A stretch of DNA of 64,000 nt from Sphingomonas sp. URHD0057 (GCF_000620665.1 NZ_KK211162.1:1013764-1077763); one strand, 5' to 3'. Positions 10,262-19,122 are shown, counted from the first letter of the stretch. Translations and numbers: made by a program. Notes: generated from the letters alone by a model not told the origin.

Positions 10262-11761
10262 TTAGCCGGGCAGCCGTGTATCCGGACGGACACCCCGCTG
10301 TCGCCAATAGCGCGCCAATCCGATCTCCTCGCACAAGCCTTTGAAGCGGACGTCGTTACGGACAGCCGCGAGCGGGGGCAGGAACAGCCACTGGGTTCGG
10401 CACCAGCTAGGCGAATTTGCGACGAAGCTGCGCGGGACGATCGGCCGGTTCGCCACGAGCGGCCCCTTGCTCAGCAACAGGCCGTCGATAACGGCGAATG
10501 CTGCATCAATTTCACCAAGTTGGCTGAGCACCATCGCAGCATATGTCGCCTGGCCCGGATTGAGCTTCGCCGCCGCAAGATTGGCCTCTCTTGCACTTGC
10601 GATGGACGCGGGGCTCGGTTCGGCGAAGGCGTCGAGCGTAGGCAGCCATTGAGCAAGCCTGACGGGATGCGCATTACCCGGCGCGACTCCCGCGTTGCGG
10701 AGCATCGCCGAGGCTGCGCCTGTCCGACCCGTGAACGCGAGGATCATGAAACGCGCGTTCCACACCAGCGCGTGCCTGGGCCACAGCGGCAGCAACCGCT
10801 CGCTTAGATTGACGGCCTCCTCGTCGCGGCCCGCCGTCCAAAGCCGGAGGGCCCGCCGCCATTGGGGCGTCGGTGAGGTCGGAGCGGCTGCCGCTGCTTG
10901 CTCATTGTACAACCAGGACTTGGATGTTCGCCCTGCGGCCTGAAGGAACGATGTCATGCTGCCGAGTACATGCGGGTTGGCCGGCGCCGATGCACGCAGG
11001 GCCTCTAGCCGGTCTTCCATTTGAGACCAGTCAAGATTGCCGGCCGCAATGTCGATCATCGCGAGGCGCGCATGCGGCTCGCCGGGATCGCGCTGCAGCG
11101 CTGCTCGCGCAGCCTGCTCTGCAGCCCGCAGTGTCTCTCCGGCATTGGCGCTCCCGCCGTTGTTCGCACGGGTCTCTTCAGCCAGCGCCAGCAGCCCAAG
11201 CGCCTTCGCGTTCTCAGGATCGATCTCAAGCGCTGACCGCAAGGGCGGCAACGCATCGCCGGCTTGGAGCGGAACTGCGTCACGCAGCAGGATATCGCCG
11301 CGGTCGACCAAGCGCTGTGCCTCAGCGACGCGAGCCTGCTTTCGCGCGCGCCACAGTCCGGCTCCTCCGAGCGCAACCAGCGACGAAGCGCCGGCGCCGA
11401 GCAGAGATCGGCGGGTGATCGGCGGCGTCACGCCGTCGCCTGTCGGTTCGGCGATCAGTCGGTATCCGAGCCTGGGCACCGTCTCGATCTGCACCGCGCC
11501 GGCACTCGCCCGTTCGAGCGCTTTCCGGAGGTTTCCGACTAGCCGGTTCAGACTGTCGTCACCCACCTGAGCGTTGCCCCACAGGTGATCGAACAGCTCA
11601 CGCCGTGGCAGCACCTGTCCCTGACGCTCGACGAGTTGCAGGAGCAACTGCATCACCAGCGGTTCCATGGGCACCTCGCCGCCCGGCCCGGCAACGCGGC
11701 GACGGACCGGATCGATGGTCAGTTCGGCGACACGAAAAGGAAAAGTCGCTGCTGCGTTCAC
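10262..11761 (-). CDS. Winged-helix (OmpR/CadC-type) regulator with TPR-like C-terminal domain
   Basis: Protein of 499 aa starting at GTG after an AAGGGGG Shine-Dalgarno. Residues about 8-105 form a winged helix of the OmpR/PhoB type: MEPLVMQLLLQLVERQGQVLPRRELFDHLWG, then DDSLNRLVGNLRKAL and a PRLGYRL wing. There is no receiver domain. TRRSLLGAGASSLVALGGAGLW (about residues 117-138) is a hydrophobic stretch behind twin Arg, probably one membrane span, as in CadC-like regulators. The remainder (about 150-490) is Ala-rich helical repeat with TPR character. A membrane-anchored sensor-regulator is the likely role; targets are unknown, the divergently oriented or downstream secreted-protein genes being candidates by position only. 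Confidence 0.8.
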   Translation of the reverse strand: MNAAATFPFRVAELTIDPVRRRVAGPGGEVPMEPLVMQLLLQLVERQGQVLPRRELFDHLWGNAQVGDDSLNRLVGNLRKALERASAGAVQIETVPRLGYRLIAEPTGDGVTPPITRRSLLGAGASSLVALGGAGLWRARKQARVAEAQRLVDRGDILLRDAVPLQAGDALPPLRSALEIDPENAKALGLLALAEETRANNGGSANAGETLRAAEQAARAALQRDPGEPHARLAMIDIAAGNLDWSQMEDRLEALRASAPANPHVLGSMTSFLQAAGRTSKSWLYNEQAAAAAPTSPTPQWRRALRLWTAGRDEEAVNLSERLLPLWPRHALVWNARFMILAFTGRTGAASAMLRNAGVAPGNAHPVRLAQWLPTLDAFAEPSPASIASAREANLAAAKLNPGQATYAAMVLSQLGEIDAAFAVIDGLLLSKGPLVANRPIVPRSFVANSPSWCRTQWLFLPPLAAVRNDVRFKGLCEEIGLARYWRQRGVRPDTRLPG

Positions 11762-11981
11762 CAGTTCCCCCTTTTGTTCGGCGGATCATCGGCTGCTCAT
11801 CATGGTCTAATCGCTGCCCACCGCCAAGCTTCATCGCAGGCGCGAGCCGAGGGCGAACACAGGAGCTGATGGAATGGGACTGCAGCTCGTCGAGCCACAG
11901 TGGCAGCTCGCGGGTACTTGGGGACGTCAATGGGATGGGCGCGACGACGTCATCTGCGCGACAATGATGGGCGCATCACTT
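11762..11981. other. Intergenic region upstream of the winged-helix regulator
   Basis: This 220-bp stretch lies between the regulator start and the end of a small secreted-protein gene. It must hold the regulator promoter and the 3' end of the upstream gene. I see no convincing promoter pair, hairpin or small gene in it. Confidence 0.4.
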
Positions 11982-12281
11982 CTATCTGATTTCGACGTGG
12001 CCCAGGCAGGCAGCATATGACGTGAACTCGAAATCCACGAGCTGCCCCGTGTCCTTGAGGAAATTGCAGACCTGCGTTTTGAAGGCAGCATCTGGCGAGT
12101 GGGCAAATTCGAGGCAGTCTCGAAGGTCGAGCGGATACGCCGTGCCCGTAGCGAGCTCATAGCAGATCTCTTGGCGTGCCATCGCATGATCCGGGGCTCT
12201 GCCCTGTCGCGCCGGCGCGGGTGCGTTGAAATGCTGTCCTGCAGTCAGAGCCGCTGCTGCAAGTTGAATAAGCGCCGGCAT
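11982..12281 (-). CDS. Small cysteine-containing secreted protein, function unknown
   Basis: Protein of 99 aa. The ATG at 12281 follows a GGGAG Shine-Dalgarno; the longer in-frame extension to 12578 runs into the neighbouring gene and is rejected. The N-terminus (MPALIQLAAAALTAGQHF) is a short hydrophobic stretch that could be a signal peptide although it lacks a basic residue. The mature part has four Cys (in EICYEL, RDCLEF, QVCNFL and AACLGH), enough for two disulfides. It is followed on the same strand by the winged-helix regulator. I do not recognise a family. Confidence 0.55.
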   Translation of the reverse strand: MPALIQLAAAALTAGQHFNAPAPARQGRAPDHAMARQEICYELATGTAYPLDLRDCLEFAHSPDAAFKTQVCNFLKDTGQLVDFEFTSYAACLGHVEIR

Positions 12282-12374
12282 TTCGGACTCCCTTGGGATA
12301 GCATCCCGAACCATCGCCGTTCGACAGTGTCTCGAAGGGCTGGAAAGCGGATGTTTGTCTTGTCTCGGAAAGTA

Positions 12375-12394
12375 GGGACGCGTCGCCGCGTCCC
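12375..12394 (-). terminator. Hairpin downstream of a small secreted-protein gene
   Basis: A perfect 8-bp GGGACGCG/CGCGTCCC stem closes a GCGA tetraloop (minus-strand reading), 15 nt after the stop of the gene at 12409-12744. The following sequence has only a short T run, so it may be a weak terminator or an mRNA-stabilising hairpin. Confidence 0.5.
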
Positions 12395-12408
12395 CACCCG
12401 GAAGACAT

Positions 12409-12744
12409 TTAGTGCCTGCCGAACGTATGCTGCGGATTGCAGCCCTCGGATGGAAACGCAAAGCTGTCCCGCTGCGCGGGATCGCTCGGATCGTACAAGT
12501 CAAACTTGGACATGAAATAGCCAAATGACTGCACCTGTCCGCCTGGATCGATTCCGGGAAGTCCAAGGGGCGTGTCATTCAGCCCCGAAAACGAACAAAG
12601 AGAATTGCCATTGCTAATGCTGCTATTCGGCGGCGAGGGAACGTTGCCCGTCGGCGGCGGCCCGGTGATTTCGCCGGCGAGTACCGGTGCAGCCATTAGA
12701 CCGGCACCGACGATTAATGCAGTTGCACGAAGAAACTTCCTCAT
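12409..12744 (-). CDS. Small secreted protein with signal peptide, function unknown
   Basis: Protein of 111 aa. The ATG at 12744 follows an AAGGAA Shine-Dalgarno. MRKFLRATALIVGAGLMAAP plus VLA is a classical signal peptide with cleavage before GEITGPPP. The mature part is Pro/Gly/Ser-rich, with LCSFSGLNDTPLG, PGGQVQSFGYFM and a closing EGCNPQHTFGRH. Two Cys could form one disulfide. Similar short exported proteins of unknown role are, to my knowledge, frequent in alphaproteobacteria. An upstream extension to 12825 is rejected because it would bury the signal peptide. Confidence 0.65.
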   Translation of the reverse strand: MRKFLRATALIVGAGLMAAPVLAGEITGPPPTGNVPSPPNSSISNGNSLCSFSGLNDTPLGLPGIDPGGQVQSFGYFMSKFDLYDPSDPAQRDSFAFPSEGCNPQHTFGRH

Positions 12745-13134
12745 GGCGTTTTCCTTGTGAGATGTGTGAACTTCGCGACTCACCCGCGGTGCGCCTGCGT
12801 GAGGTTCGGCCTGCCAACGTGCCATGATGAACAGCCGATGATGTTCTGATCATCGTCACAATGCGTGCGCGGCAGGACCACAGGATATTGAAGGTCGCGG
12901 ATCTGTCCGACCGCTCCGACCGACGCGGCGAAAAGCGGACATTAGCATAACGGACAATGACGAGCCGGGGTCAGTTGCACGTTTCAGTAATTTCAGCCGG
13001 ACTTTATTCTCGCCTTTGTCCGTCGAAACCGTCGCCGCGCCTTTGAATGTCGCGTCAGGGCCGCGGCAAGGTCATTGTGCTACCGCCTGGCTAATGTCCG
13101 CAATGGATAAAAAGCGGTCGCTAGCGAACCATCC
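12745..13134. other. 390-bp non-coding region with repeat fragments
   Basis: This region lies between the secreted-protein gene start and the RTX gene stop. It holds the promoter of the former (not resolvable by eye) and two fragments of the dispersed palindromic repeat: a right-arm fragment at 12929-12943 (CGAAAAGCGGACATT) and a degenerate copy at 13092-13117. No open frame in it looks like a gene. Confidence 0.5.
13092..13117. repeat. Degenerate copy of the AATGTCnGC palindromic repeat
   Basis: AATGTCCGCAATGG followed by AAAAGCGG resembles the intergenic hairpin repeats at 16605, 45239 and 45736, with the right arm eroded after GCGG. Confidence 0.5.
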
Positions 13135-16100
13135 TCAGGCGAAGATGAAGTCGCCGGTGGCGACGTGGCTGACACCGATCAGCGTGATGGTGAAATCGGC
13201 GCGCCCGTTGTGATCAGCGTCGACTGAGATCACCGTCCCGCTCGTACCAACGGCGATCTTCAAGTCCGCGCTGGTGATGCCGGCGATGAGAGAAAGGTCG
13301 ATCGTGTCCGTTCCCGAGACGAAGTCCGTCACCTTGTCGCTGCCGCCACCCCTTTCGAACATGAACGTGTCGCCGCCAAGACCGCCGGTCAGCGTATCTG
13401 CCCCGAGGCCCCCGCGGAGGAGATCGTTGCCAGCTCCCCCAATCAGCTTGTCGCTTCCGGCCATGCCATAGAGAAAATTGTCGCCATCGTTGCCGATGAG
13501 GACGTTGGCGAGCGAGTTCCCGATGAGCTCGACCGAGAACGTGCCTTCGAGGACCCCATTCTCGACATTGGCGCCGAGTGTGTAACCGACCGTCGAATGG
13601 ACAGTATCTATACCCTGTCCCGCCAGCTCCATGACCTTGTCGCCGGCATCGTCGACATAATAAATGTCGTTGCCTGTCCCGCCCTTCATAACATCGCCGC
13701 CCGTGCCCCCGTTGAGCGTGTCGTTGCCGCCGAGACCGTTCAGCGTGTCGTTACCCGCGCCTCCGGTCAGCGTATCGGCGCCGCTGGTACCATTTAAGGT
13801 AATTGGCGGCGGCGCGGTGAACTGCAGGCCGGCCTGAACCGTCGCCAAATCGACATTCTGAAAGGTGATCTGGTCCGAGGACGAAAGCCGGACGACCACG
13901 TCAGATCCGATCTGAGTGATCGAGACAGCCGAGGCATAGCCATCGATCTGGACCACCTCTCCACCGGCCAGATCGGTGATGATGTCTTGCCCGTCGCCCT
14001 TGGCGAACAGGAACGTGTCGGTGCCGCCGCCGCCGGTCAACGTGTCGTTGCCCCAGCCTCCGTGAAGCGTGTCGTTCCCGCCGGCACCACTCAGGAAGTT
14101 ACTGCGATAGTCTCCGCCCAGCGTGTCGCCAAATGCCGAGCCGGTGGCATTTTCCACGTTACTAAAAGAATCGCCGCCCGCGCCATTCCCCCATTCGAAG
14201 TCAACGGACACGCCGCTCGTCGCATTGCGGTAATCGACCGTGTCGATACCCTCGCCGCCGGAGAAGGAGTCGATGCCGGCACCGCTGACAAGCGTGTCGT
14301 CGCCGTCACCACCCTCAATGCCATGGAAGCCGTCGCCAGCAATGAAAACGTCATCGCCGCCACCACCATATATGTTCCCGGTGTCTCCGTTCAGAATGAA
14401 CACATCGCTTCCGCCTTCACCGTCGACGCTGACGTCGGTCGACACTGTGAGTGTGTCGGCGAAGTCCGTGCCGCCAACGAACTGAAGATTTTCAACGTTC
14501 TGGATGGTTGCGCCGCCGATGACGGTTCCGGCGAGAAAGGATGCGGTGTCGAGAGTAACGCCGGTCGGCGCCGTAATCAGGCTCAAAAACAGGGTGTCCA
14601 CGCCGGTTCCGCCGTCGACATCGTCGCCGTAACCCGCGTTCAGGAAATCATCTCCGGCGCCACCGACTAGCGTGTCGTGCGCGCCGTCGGGGTCATTGAC
14701 CTCCGCATCCGAAAGCCCCTCCGCGCTGTATGAGTAGAGGGAATCGTTGCCCGCGCCCCCGTCGATGACGTCCGCACCGAGCCGGCCTTCGATCCGGTCA
14801 TCGCCGCTGCCGCCGTTCAAATGGTCGTTGTTCGAACTGCCATAGATCAATTGCCCGAACGGCAGTGCGGCAAAATACATGCCGGCCTGTACGGTCCCAA
14901 CGTCGGTATTCGACAGAGTGATCTGGTCGGTGCCCGAAAACACGACCACGACATCGCTTCCGACCTGCGTCATCGATTGAGCCTGCGTATAGTCTGCTAC
15001 CTCGATGAGATCGCCCGCCGTAAAATCGGTGATCACATCTTTCCCGTCGCCCGCACTGAAACGGAATGTATCGTCACCTCCGCCGCCTGAGAGAGTATCG
15101 TCGCCGGTTCCACCCCAAAAACCGTCGCGGCCCGTGCTGCCGATGATTGTATCGTTGCCGGCGTCGCCGCTGATGAAATTCGAATAAAAGGTGGGGGCGA
15201 CGTGGATGGTGTCGTCTCCGGCACCTCCGTGAAGGGTTCCGGCCCCGAAGATGATGTCGTCGCCATCGCCGCCGTTCGCGATCGCGCTCAGGTTGGCAGG
15301 GACATAAAGCGTGTCGTTGCCGTCGCCGCCGTCGACCTCCTGCAGATATTGGCTGCCGCGGCCATCGACGATGTCATTGCCATCGCCACCGTCGAGTAAT
15401 GAAGTAACATAGCCGGCGATCAGCGTGTCATCGCCGCCCATTCCCAAGAGGACTGCGCCGCCTCCATGTCCATTGCCGTCGGCGTCCTTTAGGTAATCGT
15501 TGTAATTGCTGCCTTGGATCCAGTTGATATTTTCGAAGCCCGTGATCGTGCCGCCGCCAACGACCAGCGTCCCGAGGCTGAAATCGGCAGTGACGCCACT
15601 GCCCGCGCCTTGAAAGCTGATGAATAGCTGGTCGCCGTAATTTCCCTGTTCGCCGCCATCGACATTGTCGCCGTATCCCGCGAAGATCGTGTCATCTCCG
15701 CCGCCGCCGATCAGGGTGTCGGCCTCACTTCCGGTATCGAGAGCGGGCGCGTGATACGGGATGTAATAATAGGGACTATTGTAAGCGGGTGAGACATCGG
15801 CGCTGTAGATCGTGTCCGCGCCTTCGCCGCCGTTGATCGTATCGCCGCCCGAGCCACCGGCAATGGCGTCGTTCCCGGCCAGACCATCAATCGCGTCGGA
15901 CCCGCCCAAACCATTGATCGTGTCGTCTCCACTGGTCCCGGTCAGCTGGTCCGGTCCCGCCGTCCCGTTGATCACCGGCGGCGTGGCGTCAGCAAAATAG
16001 AGCGCCGCCTGGACGCTTGCGAGGGTAGCATTCTGGAACGTGATCTGGTCGCCGGCAGACAGGACGAGGACCACGCTCGTACCGGCCTGGGTGATCGACT

Positions 16101-16422
16101 GGGCCGTGGCGTAGCCATGGATCTCGACCGTCTCGCCGGCCGCCAAATCGGCTATCGTGTCCTTTCCGTCGCCTGCCTGAAACTGAAAGAGGTCGAGTCC
16201 CTGGCCACCCCTCATGCCATCATCGCCGGCGCCGCCACTGATCACATCTGATCCGTCGCCACCGTCGATCCTGTCGTTTCCCCCCTGACCGTGGATCGTG
16301 TCCGATCCTCCGAGGCCGCTAATGATGTCGACGCCGGCGGTGCCGTTCAACACGTCATCGTTGGCAGTCCCGTTGATAGTCGTACTGCCACCCGTTGGTC
16401 CCGGCATAATCCCTCCAGCCAT
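13135..16422 (-). CDS. RTX-type calcium-binding repeat protein (type I secretion substrate)
   Basis: Protein of about 1095 aa (ATG at 16422; a GTG one codon upstream is possible). It is filled with hemolysin-type nonapeptides of the GGxGxDxxx type (GGNDTLNGGTGGD, GGAGDDTI and so on), which bind Ca2+ and fold outside the cell. Three longer modules of about 65 residues alternate with them, near residues 78, 453 and 802, each reading F-x-AGDGKD-x-I-x-D followed by a TQ-G-S-V-V strand and a QITFxNxxxxxVQA segment. No signal peptide is present, and the last residues (SHVATGDFIFA) are hydrophobic, both as expected for type I secretion. No secretion genes are nearby. No catalytic domain is visible, so an adhesin, surface-layer or matrix role is more likely than an enzyme. 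Confidence 0.85.
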   Translation of the reverse strand: MAGGIMPGPTGGSTTINGTANDDVLNGTAGVDIISGLGGSDTIHGQGGNDRIDGGDGSDVISGGAGDDGMRGGQGLDLFQFQAGDGKDTIADLAAGETVEIHGYATAQSITQAGTSVVLVLSAGDQITFQNATLASVQAALYFADATPPVINGTAGPDQLTGTSGDDTINGLGGSDAIDGLAGNDAIAGGSGGDTINGGEGADTIYSADVSPAYNSPYYYIPYHAPALDTGSEADTLIGGGGDDTIFAGYGDNVDGGEQGNYGDQLFISFQGAGSGVTADFSLGTLVVGGGTITGFENINWIQGSNYNDYLKDADGNGHGGGAVLLGMGGDDTLIAGYVTSLLDGGDGNDIVDGRGSQYLQEVDGGDGNDTLYVPANLSAIANGGDGDDIIFGAGTLHGGAGDDTIHVAPTFYSNFISGDAGNDTIIGSTGRDGFWGGTGDDTLSGGGGDDTFRFSAGDGKDVITDFTAGDLIEVADYTQAQSMTQVGSDVVVVFSGTDQITLSNTDVGTVQAGMYFAALPFGQLIYGSSNNDHLNGGSGDDRIEGRLGADVIDGGAGNDSLYSYSAEGLSDAEVNDPDGAHDTLVGGAGDDFLNAGYGDDVDGGTGVDTLFLSLITAPTGVTLDTASFLAGTVIGGATIQNVENLQFVGGTDFADTLTVSTDVSVDGEGGSDVFILNGDTGNIYGGGGDDVFIAGDGFHGIEGGDGDDTLVSGAGIDSFSGGEGIDTVDYRNATSGVSVDFEWGNGAGGDSFSNVENATGSAFGDTLGGDYRSNFLSGAGGNDTLHGGWGNDTLTGGGGTDTFLFAKGDGQDIITDLAGGEVVQIDGYASAVSITQIGSDVVVRLSSSDQITFQNVDLATVQAGLQFTAPPPITLNGTSGADTLTGGAGNDTLNGLGGNDTLNGGTGGDVMKGGTGNDIYYVDDAGDKVMELAGQGIDTVHSTVGYTLGANVENGVLEGTFSVELIGNSLANVLIGNDGDNFLYGMAGSDKLIGGAGNDLLRGGLGADTLTGGLGGDTFMFERGGGSDKVTDFVSGTDTIDLSLIAGITSADLKIAVGTSGTVISVDADHNGRADFTITLIGVSHVATGDFIFA

Positions 16423-16715
16423 CACTAAAACTCATCTGCCCGAGCAGACGTTCGGCTGAAGAACCCCGTGGCCGGTTCCGGGTCGGCTTCCCGGCTGATC
16501 CGGCATTCGGGAAAACCCCCGAAGCCCCTGCGCGACGGACGGTGCCCGTTGCGCAAATGAAACATTACCGGGCGGAAACCGCCCGTGCAACATGCGACCA
16601 ATCGAATGTCCGCAATGGGTCGAAAGGAGCCATCAGTGCAGCGGCACTTAGCGGCCTGACCCACCCGCGCTCCGTATTTTATGCTGTCCTTCGAGACGAC
16701 CAGCCGAGCGGCGGC
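16423..16715. other. Intergenic region upstream of the RTX gene
   Basis: About 290 bp containing the RTX promoter region and a copy of the dispersed repeat (16605-16690, listed separately). No gene is apparent. Confidence 0.4.
16605..16690. repeat. Dispersed intergenic repeat, long form (copy 1)
   Basis: It begins AATGTCCGCAATGGGTCGAA, continues through GTGCAGCGGCACTTAGCG (16636-16653) and CTGACC, and ends with ATTTTATGCTGTCCT (16676-16690). All parts recur in the same order in the copy beyond the next gene at 17476-17623. Confidence 0.65.
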
Positions 16716-17315
16716 TCAGGCCACTCGGGTAAAGTCCATGAACCAATCGTCTTCCCAGGTCTTCCCGTCATCCAGCGACATGGCTTGCTCCCATCGGGCC
16801 GATTGCGGCGTGATGCGGGACCAGATGAAGCGCGCCTTTATCGGCTTTCCGTCTAACTCGGTGTCGCCATAGAAAAGTCCGGTCCCGTCGCGGAACCCTC
16901 CATGCATTGGAGAATCGATTGTGGCGTCGCTCGCTTGCACCCACCAAATCGACCACAAACGCGTCGTCGCGTTGAACGTGCGAAGACTGACCGCGCGAAC
17001 GGTCTTGCTGGGAAATTCCAACACATTGTCATCGATATTTCCGTAACCTCCGAGGATTGGCCAAAGGGCAAGCGTACCGTTGAATTCGATCCAGTCGGCG
17101 CTGCCGACGAGGCGCTTTTTGAGATAGCGATGCCGTACGGCCCAACGCCCCGTCAGAAAGTCGAAGTCATGGAGATCGCCGGTCTGCGGCGACAAGTTGC
17201 CGCTGGCCCCTTTGGTTTGCGCTTCCGCCAATGCCGTTCCAGAAACCGAAGCCGCCGCAGCGATTGCTGCTAGCGACGCAATCATGTCACGGCGTGTGCC
17301 GCCTTTCTGGAGCAT
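16716..17315 (-). CDS. Exported protein of unknown function (DUF1579-like)
   Basis: Protein of 199 aa. The ATG at 17315 follows GGGAGGG; residues 1 to about 30 (MLQKGGTRRDMIASLAAIAA and following, ending SGTALA) are a signal peptide with twin Arg. The mature domain starts LHDFDFLTGRWAVRHRYLKKRL and includes ILGGYGNIDDN, FNATTRLWSIWWV and a closing WEQAMSLDDGKTWEDDWFMDF. The FLxGxW opening and predicted all-beta pattern resemble DUF1579-type lipocalin-like domains. No catalytic residues are evident. The gene is bracketed by two copies of a dispersed repeat. A longer frame to 17426 exists but has no Shine-Dalgarno. Confidence 0.6.
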   Translation of the reverse strand: MLQKGGTRRDMIASLAAIAAAASVSGTALAEAQTKGASGNLSPQTGDLHDFDFLTGRWAVRHRYLKKRLVGSADWIEFNGTLALWPILGGYGNIDDNVLEFPSKTVRAVSLRTFNATTRLWSIWWVQASDATIDSPMHGGFRDGTGLFYGDTELDGKPIKARFIWSRITPQSARWEQAMSLDDGKTWEDDWFMDFTRVA

Positions 17316-17832
17316 GCGACCCTCCCAGTGTCCCCCTATGTGGTGACTTGTTCCGACGTTCCCTCGGAAATTTGCTACGCCCGCAATTGGGTCCCCGGTA
17401 AGGTCCAGTTCTACATCGAGGCACATAACCAGTCTCGCCGTCCGAGCGCCGGACTTCGCTTCTTTCAGCCGACCAATGTCAAAAAAGGGGTGGAAGGCAG
17501 ACGCTCGTGCAGCGGCACTTAGCGACTGACCTCGGCATACCTATGCGACAGGACAACTTCTCCGACTGCTGATTGATTGGCCCAGCAATCGGTCAGCTGC
17601 GATCGGCAATTTTGTGCTGTCCTACAGCCCCGTCTTTGGCATATCTGAGTCGCCTCCTTCCTCCGGAGGCATAATGGCCACAAAACTCCCCGCCACCTTC
17701 ACCCGGTCCCCGTCCGCCCGCTTGCTCCTCGCCTGCGCGCGTTCGCGTTGGACCGAAGTTGACCAAGTTGACTCACCCCCCTCCCCCTTGCGTGGGTGCG
17801 CGTTGGGGTGCCAACTCTGCCAAATTTCGCGA
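17316..17832. other. 517-bp gene-free region
   Basis: It contains the promoter of the upstream exported-protein gene, copy 2 of the dispersed repeat (17476-17623) and, near 17690-17832, the 3' flank of yqgE. The small open frames here lack coding character and start signals. Confidence 0.5.
17476..17623. repeat. Dispersed intergenic repeat, long form (copy 2)
   Basis: AATGTC, GGGTGGAAGGCAGACG, the exact 18-mer GTGCAGCGGCACTTAGCG (17508-17525), CTGACC and ATTTTGTGCTGTCCT (17609-17623) follow in the same order as in copy 1, but with about 60 extra bases before the last block. Confidence 0.65.
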
Positions 17833-18420
17833 TCATGCCGCGCCGGTCTCGCTGGTCAGCAGCCGCGGATCGATGCCCTCGGCCTTGAACGCGGCCGCCC
17901 AGCGCTCGTCGGTCGGCGTGTCGAACAATATCTTCGCGTCGCCGCGCGCGGCGAACCAGCCGTGACGCGTCATCTCCTCCTCGAGCTGACCCTCGCCCCA
18001 GCCGGCGTAGCCGAGCGCGGCGATCCATTGCGACGGGCCGCGCCCTTCCGCGATCGCACGCAGCACGTCGATCGTGCCGGTCATCGCGAAGATCGGGCCG
18101 TCCGGGCCGGCGACATGCAGCGTATCCTGCCCGCCCCAGTCTTCGGAATGGAGAATGAAGCCGCGCCCCGGCTCGACCGGGCCGCCATGATGCACGGCCA
18201 AGTCCGGCGCTTCCCCCGGATCGATGTCGAGTTGCCGGAGCAGGCCGCGGAACGTCATTCCGGTGCGCTTGTGGCCGATGCCGATGCCGATCGCGCCATT
18301 CTCGTCGTGGACACACATGGCGATCACGGCGCGCTCGAAACGCGGGTCGGCCATGCCGGGCATTGCAAGCAACAGCCTGCTCGACAGAAACGCTGGCTCT
18401 TCAACCACGGGGCCGACCAT
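17833..18420 (-). CDS. yqgE: YqgE/AlgH family protein (UPF0301)
   Basis: Protein of 195 aa from the ATG at 18420 (a TTG eight codons upstream at 18444 is an alternative). It has the family signature FLSSRLLLAMPGMADPRFERAVI at the N-terminus, then GAIGIGIG, VHHGGPVEPGRGFILH and LGYAGWGEGQLEEEM. The family is widespread and compact and has no agreed biochemical activity; the AlgH name comes from a regulatory phenotype in Pseudomonas. It is divergent from the peroxiredoxin gene, 89 bp apart. Confidence 0.93.
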   Translation of the reverse strand: MVGPVVEEPAFLSSRLLLAMPGMADPRFERAVIAMCVHDENGAIGIGIGHKRTGMTFRGLLRQLDIDPGEAPDLAVHHGGPVEPGRGFILHSEDWGGQDTLHVAGPDGPIFAMTGTIDVLRAIAEGRGPSQWIAALGYAGWGEGQLEEEMTRHGWFAARGDAKILFDTPTDERWAAAFKAEGIDPRLLTSETGAA

Positions 18421-18509
18421 GGTCCGCCGATCCGCAACCGACAAGCCTTGAGGCCGTCACCCGCCACGCCTATCTGCCGCCTCGACCCCCACGCGAGGAG
18501 TATTCCCCA

Positions 18510-18998
18510 ATGACCATTCAAATCGGTGAGCGCCTGCCTGACGTGCCTTTGTCCGCCGCCGGCCTCGATGGCCCCCAGCCAACCACCAGCGCCGAATATT
18601 TTCAGGGCAAGCGCGTCGCGCTGTTCGCGGTCCCCGGCGCCTTCACGCCGACCTGCTCGGCGCGCCACCTGCCCTCCTACGTCGACAAGGCGCAGGACCT
18701 CAAAGCCCAGGGCATCGACGAAATTGCGTGCATTTCGGTCAACGATCCGTTCGTGATGGCCGCTTGGAACGCGCGCGACGGCTCGCAGGACATCACCATG
18801 CTGGCCGACGGCAACGGCGCGTTCGCACAGGCGATCGGCCTGACCATGGACGGCAGCAAGTTTGGCATGGGCGACCGCTCGCAGCGCTATTCGATGATCG
18901 TCGACGACGGCGTGGTCGAACAGCTCAATGTCGAGGCCCCCGGCGAATATCGAGCGTCGAGCGCCGAATATATGCTCGACCAGCTGGCGACCGCGTAA
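18510..18998 (+). CDS. Peroxiredoxin (Prx5-type, AhpC/TSA family)
   Basis: Protein of 162 aa with a GAGGAG Shine-Dalgarno 9 nt before the ATG. The peroxidatic site PGAFTPTCS (Thr46, Cys49) is that of the Prx5 group. The typical EIACISVNDPFVMAAW, DITMLADGNG and QRYSMIVDDGVV segments follow. Such enzymes reduce hydrogen peroxide or organic hydroperoxides in the cytoplasm using thiol donors such as glutathione/glutaredoxin. It stands alone on its strand, followed by a small membrane-protein gene. Confidence 0.95.
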   Translation: MTIQIGERLPDVPLSAAGLDGPQPTTSAEYFQGKRVALFAVPGAFTPTCSARHLPSYVDKAQDLKAQGIDEIACISVNDPFVMAAWNARDGSQDITMLADGNGAFAQAIGLTMDGSKFGMGDRSQRYSMIVDDGVVEQLNVEAPGEYRASSAEYMLDQLATA

Positions 18999-19122
18999 CG
19001 GCTTTTTACGGCTGGCCGCTGCCCGGCCACTCCTCACCGCTCAACCGTCGAATCGACCGAACGGCAAGCGCTTTCAATCGTTTAATCGAGATGAATGCGT
19101 AACAATTGTGAGGAGTATTAGT

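Noticed and set aside
13135-16422. Tandem short repeats that could suggest a CRISPR array
   Set aside because: Repeats are in frame, codon-spaced and encode the RTX nonapeptide; there are no constant direct repeats with unique spacers.
17614-18513. Plus-strand frame across the yqgE gene
   Set aside because: It is the complement of a well-conserved YqgE and has no Shine-Dalgarno.
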